64,000 nt of DNA from CAZCZZ01 sp964503335 (lineage in GTDB: Bacteria > Verrucomicrobiota > Kiritimatiellia > CAIVKH01). The notes below the pieces were generated by a model that was given only the letters and a program-made list of their open reading frames with translations, had not been told where the DNA came from and searched no databases. The number at the start of each line of letters is the position of its first letter. Positions within the stretch are counted from its first letter, which is position 1. The stretch lies in contig CAZCZZ010000006.1 of the NCBI GenBank assembly GCA_964503335.1, positions 36,466 to 100,465 on the forward strand. The letters are read 5' to 3'. The translations under genes and the position numbers were made by a program. This document shows positions 60,567 to 64,000 of the stretch, in pieces.

Positions 60567-61665
60567 TCTCCGGCGGTAGATCGCGCACGAGTTCCTGGAG
60601 GATCGTCTTCGCCTTCGCGTTGTCTCCCACCTTCAACAGGTTCACGGCGAGGGTCAGGCGCGTGTCCGCGTCCTTGTTGCCAAGGTCGATGGCGTGCTGG
60701 AGGCAGGACACCGCAAGCTGCGGTTTGCCAGCGTCACTATAATAGAGGCCGGCCATGTAGTTGGCGCGGACATGGTCGGGTTGGACCGCGAGCGCTTGGA
60801 GCACCTGCTGTTCGCAGAACTTCACGGCATCGGGCGCACCTGACTCGAGATAGGTGAGCCCGAGGTCGATGTGGTAGTCCGCGTTGTCGGGTGCAAGCTC
60901 CACGGCCTTGCTGAGTCGATCGATCGCCGACTGCGTGTAGCCCCACTGCTGCATCGCGAGCCCGAGGCCGTAGTGGGCCGACGCCTTGTTCGGATCCTGT
61001 TCGGCGGCTATGCGGAAGTGCGATGCCGCGACGTGGACTTCTCCCTGCTGGAGAAGGGCTATCCCAAGGTCCACGCGGGCATCGACGAATGAGGGGTCTA
61101 TTTTGATTGCTGCTTCGTACTCGCGGATCGCTTCATCGGTCTCGCCGATGAGCATGTAGAGCGCGCCGAGCTTGTAGTGCGAGGGGGCGTGGTTCGGGTC
61201 CACGGAGATCGCCTTGCGGAAATACTCCGCGGCGGGCAGCGGATCACGGCTGGTCAGCAGCATCGTGCCGAGATTGTAGAGGGTGGGGACGTGATTCTGG
61301 TCCAGCCGGTTCGCCGTCAGCAGGCTGTCGTATGCCTTGTCGAACGCCCCGCAGCGCAGTTCATGAAGCGCAACGTTGTTGTGGAAATCGGCGCGCCCAG
61401 GATCGGAATCCACGGCTGCGTAGTAGTACTCCGCCGCCTTCTTCGCATCGCCCCGCAACATCGCAATGTTGCCGAGGATCGTCATCGCATCGCCGTTCTG
61501 CGGATTCGCATCCAGCACGGCTTGCATTACCGCCGTCGCATCATCCACCCGCCCGTCATTCAACGCCAACTCGGCAATACGAAAAGCATCCGGCCCCGCC
61601 GCGAATGCGACGGACACAAACGACAACACCCCAAAAGCCCTTAGAATTGGCTCGAATAAGCGCAC
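60523..61665 (-). CDS. Secreted or periplasmic TPR-repeat protein
   Basis: The 380-residue protein has a signal peptide (LRAFGVLSFVSVAFAAG) and about nine tetratricopeptide repeats, for example AMTILGNIAMLRGDAKKAAEYY, PTLYNLGTMLLTSRDPLPAAEYF, SHYKLGALYMLIGETDEAI and ASAHYGLGLAMQQWGYTQSAI. TPR proteins act as assembly scaffolds. Start is GTG 61665 with GGGAGG six bases upstream. It is the first gene of the operon running to 48635 and may hold or guide the repetitive secreted proteins encoded downstream. It overlaps the next gene by 44 bases. Confidence 0.85.
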   Translation of the reverse strand: MRLFEPILRAFGVLSFVSVAFAAGPDAFRIAELALNDGRVDDATAVMQAVLDANPQNGDAMTILGNIAMLRGDAKKAAEYYYAAVDSDPGRADFHNNVALHELRCGAFDKAYDSLLTANRLDQNHVPTLYNLGTMLLTSRDPLPAAEYFRKAISVDPNHAPSHYKLGALYMLIGETDEAIREYEAAIKIDPSFVDARVDLGIALLQQGEVHVAASHFRIAAEQDPNKASAHYGLGLAMQQWGYTQSAIDRLSKAVELAPDNADYHIDLGLTYLESGAPDAVKFCEQQVLQALAVQPDHVRANYMAGLYYSDAGKPQLAVSCLQHAIDLGNKDADTRLTLAVNLLKVGDNAKAKTILQELVRDLPPENEIRGQAQALLKNT

Positions 61666-61701
61666 GTCAACCTCCCTGACGATGCGAAAGCCTGACCGCT
61701 T

Positions 61702-61730
61702 CTTATAGACCTAAAGCAGCCTTGAAGCAA
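61702..61730 (-). promoter_or_regulatory. Candidate promoter of the nine-gene operon
   Basis: On the minus strand TTGCTT (61730-61725), a 17-base spacer and TATAAG (61707-61702) fit a sigma-70 promoter with a weak -35 and a good -10. Transcription would start near 61695, giving a leader of about 30 bases with the ribosome-binding site of the TPR gene. Confidence 0.4.
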
Positions 61731-61750
61731 TAGCCAAGGCGGCCGCAGAT

Positions 61751-61759
61751 TGATATGAT
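61751..61759 (+). promoter_or_regulatory. Extended -10 box before small gene (leaderless start)
   Basis: TGATATGAT ends six bases before GTG 61766, with no ribosome-binding site between. It is the fourth example in the window of an extended -10 directly before a start codon. Confidence 0.4.
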
Positions 61760-61765
61760 TTGCGC

Positions 61766-61960
61766 GTGAAACTAACCGACCAGGTGGATGCCAAGATTAC
61801 CCTTTGGGCGCGCGAACGACGCGTGGTGGGTTTCCCCCGCATTGTGAATCTCCCCCCGTTTACGTCGCGGAAATTCGGGAGCTACGAGGAGTTTAATGCC
61901 TGGAAACAGGGCCGCATCCTGGAGCTGGCACGTCGAGGAGGGGCGAAGTGGGGACGCTGA
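61766..61960 (+). CDS. Small protein paired with nucleotidyltransferase
   Basis: This 64-residue protein (starting KLTDQVDAKITLWARERRVV, ending RRGGAKWGR) is basic and short, with no recognised domain. Its last 13 bases overlap the next gene, which encodes a nucleotidyltransferase-fold protein, so the two are translated together. Pairs of a small protein and a nucleotidyltransferase include toxin-antitoxin systems, but this partner does not look like HEPN. Start GTG 61766 is supported by the -10 box; TTG 61760 is the alternative. Confidence 0.55.
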   Translation: MKLTDQVDAKITLWARERRVVGFPRIVNLPPFTSRKFGSYEEFNAWKQGRILELARRGGAKWGR

Positions 61961-62421
61961 TTCAGCGACTGAATGACGCCCGGATTCGATATCTGGTTAT
62001 CGGTGGCCAGGCGATTCGGCTTTTTGGAATGCCACGTTTCTCCATGGATTGGGATTTCCTTATTCCTGCACGGGATGCCGAGAACTTCCGGAAATTGAAT
62101 GAGGCATTTGCCGACGAGTTTGATTCGGAACTTGAGCCTATGACGATTCCCGGAACCAACTTGATCCAAACCTATCAGACGAAATACGGCATCCTCCAAT
62201 TCCATCTGGGAATCCCGGGCGTTCCGTCGTTTGACGACGCGGAGAAGCGATCCGTCATCAAGGTGTCTGACGAAGGCGACAACGTTCGCTGTCTCTGCGG
62301 ACGAGACCTGCTTGCGAGCAAGAAGGCGACGAACAGACCGCATGATCAGCAAGACATTGCGTATCTCGAAGAGTTGGAACGCCTGGGCCACCTGGGCGGC
62401 GACTCCACGACACACGGATAA
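61948..62421 (+). CDS. DUF6036/AbiEii-like nucleotidyltransferase-fold protein
   Basis: The 157-residue protein starts with a nucleotidyltransferase core: RYLVIGGQAIRLFGMPRFS, then MDWDFLIP with the two metal-ligand Asp, and later LLASKKATNRPHDQQDIAYLEEL, a helix ending typical of AbiEii/DUF6036-type proteins (KxxxNRxKDxxDI). Some of these act as toxins that modify tRNA; many have no known role. Start GTG 61948 has GGAGGGG upstream. It overlaps the small gene before it by 13 bases and lies 68 bases before leuS. Confidence 0.75.
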   Translation: MGTLIQRLNDARIRYLVIGGQAIRLFGMPRFSMDWDFLIPARDAENFRKLNEAFADEFDSELEPMTIPGTNLIQTYQTKYGILQFHLGIPGVPSFDDAEKRSVIKVSDEGDNVRCLCGRDLLASKKATNRPHDQQDIAYLEELERLGHLGGDSTTHG

Positions 62422-62489
62422 CAGACACCCGAGGCTCGTCGCCTCCATGCTTGTTCCTCCATCCTGAATCGAGTATCCACCATCCCGCT

Positions 62490-64000
62490 ATGGCATATCC
62501 CTTTCAGCAGATCGAAAAGAAGTGGCAATCCTATTGGGCGGCGAACAAGACGTTTCGCACGCCGGATCAGCCCGATGCCACGAAGCCGAAGTTCTATGTG
62601 CTCGATATGTTCCCGTATCCGAGCGGTGCGGGACTTCATGTGGGTCACCCGGAAGGCTATACCGCGACCGACATCACGGCCCGCTACAAGCGGATGAAGG
62701 GGTTCAACGTCCTGCATCCGATGGGGTGGGACTCTTTCGGCCTGCCGGCGGAGCAGTATGCGATCGAGACAGGGACACATCCCCGCGAGACGACCTATCG
62801 CAACATCGACCGTTTCCGCGAGCAGCTCCAGTCGCTCGGTTTCTCCTACGACTGGGACCGTGAAGTCGCGACGACGGATGTCACCTATTATAAGTGGACG
62901 CAGTGGATCTTCCTGAAGCTCTACGAGCGCGGCCTCGCGTACCAGGCCGAAGTCGCCGTCAATTGGTGTCCGGCCCTCGGTACCGTGCTGGCCAACGAGG
63001 AAGTCATCGACGGCAAGAGCGAGCGTGGCGGCCATCCCGTCGTCCGCAAGCCGATGCGCCAATGGATGCTCCGGATCACGGAGTATGCCGAGCGCCTGCT
63101 CAGTGACCTCGACGAGCTCGATTGGTCCGAAAGCATCAAGGAGATGCAGCGGAACTGGATCGGCCGCTCTGAAGGAGCGGAGGTAGATTTTCGAGTTTCG
63201 AATTCCGATTTGCGATTTACGGTTTTTACAACACGGCCGGATACGCTGTTCGGGGCGACGTATGTAGTGTTCGCGCCTGAGCATCCGCTTGTGGAGAAGA
63301 TTACTACCGATGCGCAGCGCGACGCGGTGAAGGCGTATCGCGACGCGGCGTCGCGCAAGAGCGATCTTGAGCGCACGGAATTGCAGAAGGATAAGTCAGG
63401 CGTCTTCACAGGCGCCTACGCGATCAACCCGGTGAACGATGAGCGGATTCCGATCTGGGTCGCGGACTATGTCCTCTGGGGCTATGGAACCGGCGCCATC
63501 ATGGCCGTGCCGGCCCACGACACGCGCGATCACGAGTTTGCGACGAAGTATTCGTTGCCGATCCGACTTGTGGTTCAGGCGCCCGGGGGGCAGGAGAGTC
63601 TCGGATTTGTCGGCGACGGCGTTTCGGTCAATTCCGGCCCCATCACGGGCCTCCCGACGCCTGAGGCCAAGCAGAAGATTATGGCGTGGCTTGAGTCAAA
63701 GGGTATCGGCAAACGCAAGGTGAACTACAAACTGCGCGATTGGCTCTTCAGCCGACAGCGGTATTGGGGCGAACCGTTCCCTGTCATTTTCGTCGATGGA
63801 AAGCCGAAGCCACTGCCGGTCTCATCGCTACCCGTGGAACTGCCGTCGGTCGCGACCTACAAGCCAAGCGGAACGGGCGACAGTCCGCTTTCGACGATTC
63901 CTGAGTGGGTGAACACGACGGACCCTGAAACGGGCAAGCCCGCCGTGCGCGAGACGAACACGATGCCGCAGTGGGCGGGTTCGTGCTGGTACTACCTGCG
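62490..64000 (+). CDS. leuS: Leucyl-tRNA synthetase, N-terminal part
   Basis: The frame is open to the window end, giving 503 residues of an enzyme of about 850. It has the HIGH-type motif (YPSGAGLHVGHPEGYT), HPMGWDSFGLPAEQYA, the editing domain with TTRPDTLFGATY and GTGAIMAVPAHDTRDHEF, and the return to the catalytic core (LRDWLFSRQRYWGEPFPV, GSCWYYLR). It charges tRNA-Leu and edits mischarged products. ATG 62490 begins at the conserved N-terminus (MAYPFQQIEKKWQSYW); no strong ribosome-binding site is visible. A stretch of about 42 bases (63187-63228) is strikingly AT-rich and resembles a dispersed repeat, yet keeps the frame and normal length. Confidence 0.96.
   Translation, partial: MAYPFQQIEKKWQSYWAANKTFRTPDQPDATKPKFYVLDMFPYPSGAGLHVGHPEGYTATDITARYKRMKGFNVLHPMGWDSFGLPAEQYAIETGTHPRETTYRNIDRFREQLQSLGFSYDWDREVATTDVTYYKWTQWIFLKLYERGLAYQAEVAVNWCPALGTVLANEEVIDGKSERGGHPVVRKPMRQWMLRITEYAERLLSDLDELDWSESIKEMQRNWIGRSEGAEVDFRVSNSDLRFTVFTTRPDTLFGATYVVFAPEHPLVEKITTDAQRDAVKAYRDAASRKSDLERTELQKDKSGVFTGAYAINPVNDERIPIWVADYVLWGYGTGAIMAVPAHDTRDHEFATKYSLPIRLVVQAPGGQESLGFVGDGVSVNSGPITGLPTPEAKQKIMAWLESKGIGKRKVNYKLRDWLFSRQRYWGEPFPVIFVDGKPKPLPVSSLPVELPSVATYKPSGTGDSPLSTIPEWVNTTDPETGKPAVRETNTMPQWAGSCWYYL
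63187..63228. repeat. AT-rich repeat-like patch within leuS
   Basis: About one third of these bases are G or C, against well over half in the surrounding gene. ATTTTCGAGTTTCGAATT here matches, as its reverse complement, the ATTCGAGGCTCGAGAT spacer at 7809-7844. It encodes FRVSNSDLRFTVF in the editing domain without changing the expected length. Confidence 0.4.

Noticed and set aside
1..64000. tRNA, rRNA, insertion sequences, integrases, prophage or replication origin
   Set aside because: No cloverleaf-like sequence, transposase or integrase motif, dnaA cluster or phage gene was recognised while reading the spacers and frames.

Overview
The window is 64 kb of GC-rich, gene-dense bacterial DNA with almost no spacer; the longest stretch without a gene is about 260 bases (5695-5956). 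The gene content points to a Gram-negative member of the PVC group, and my best guess is Kiritimatiellota or a related verrucomicrobial lineage. The reasons are many long secreted proteins with right-handed beta-helices, lamin-tail and CotH domains, C-terminal acidic repeats of the type DxDGDGxxDxWE, an exosortase with an IPTL-CTERM substrate, and small dispersed palindromes. This taxonomic call is inference. No tRNA, rRNA, CRISPR array, insertion sequence or phage gene was seen. A run of exactly 100 N (10596-10695) marks an assembly gap inside a histidine kinase gene.

Layout. 1-633: tail of a DUF4105-type protein. 640-2280: NAD-malic enzyme. 2486-5694: a PAS/CxxC protein, a membrane HExxH protein, a membrane protein, an IPTL-type exosortase and its single visible IPTL-CTERM substrate. 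5957-9988: four-gene ABC export operon (ATPase, two FtsX-type permeases, membrane fusion protein). 10023-13460: hybrid sensor kinase broken by the gap. 13681-15241: ECF sigma factor, its likely anti-sigma factor and a secreted protein. 15302-18281: small secreted protein and a subtilisin-like protease. 18342-24467: giant coiled-coil protein and a membrane-anchored partner. 24478-27280: TrkH/TrkA potassium uptake. 27459-31153: acetyltransferase, DUF3431 protein, YidE-type transporter, nucleotidyltransferase. 31173-38887: three-gene operon of secreted beta-helix and CotH/lamin-tail proteins. 39096-45822: uvrC overlapping a 1458-residue beta-helix protein and a zinc peptidase. 45918-48552: acetyltransferase and metG. 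48635-61665: nine-gene minus-strand operon. 61766-62421: small protein and nucleotidyltransferase. 62490-64000: leuS, cut by the window end.

The most unusual region is the minus-strand operon at 48635-61665. It encodes a TPR protein, a 1616-residue repetitive secreted protein, a 596-residue repeat protein, a CsgG/FlgT-like periplasmic protein, a 328-residue acidic secreted protein, a CsgG-family lipoprotein, a small lipoprotein, a secreted protein with a Gly/Asp linker, and a zinc-ribbon Ser/Thr kinase. The first six genes overlap by 4-44 bases. Three of the proteins share a module of about 120 residues that I do not recognise, and two share a C-terminal beta-rich domain. CsgG-like components suggest outer-membrane export or assembly of a surface structure, but no family I know has this set of parts.

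Two DNA-level patterns cross the window. Paired 15-bp palindromes TTCCAA-N3-TTGGAA, spaced 31-32 bases apart, occur three times, twice inside coding sequence. At least four genes have an extended -10 box (TGnTAtnnT) 6-8 bases before the start codon and no ribosome-binding site, as expected for leaderless mRNAs.
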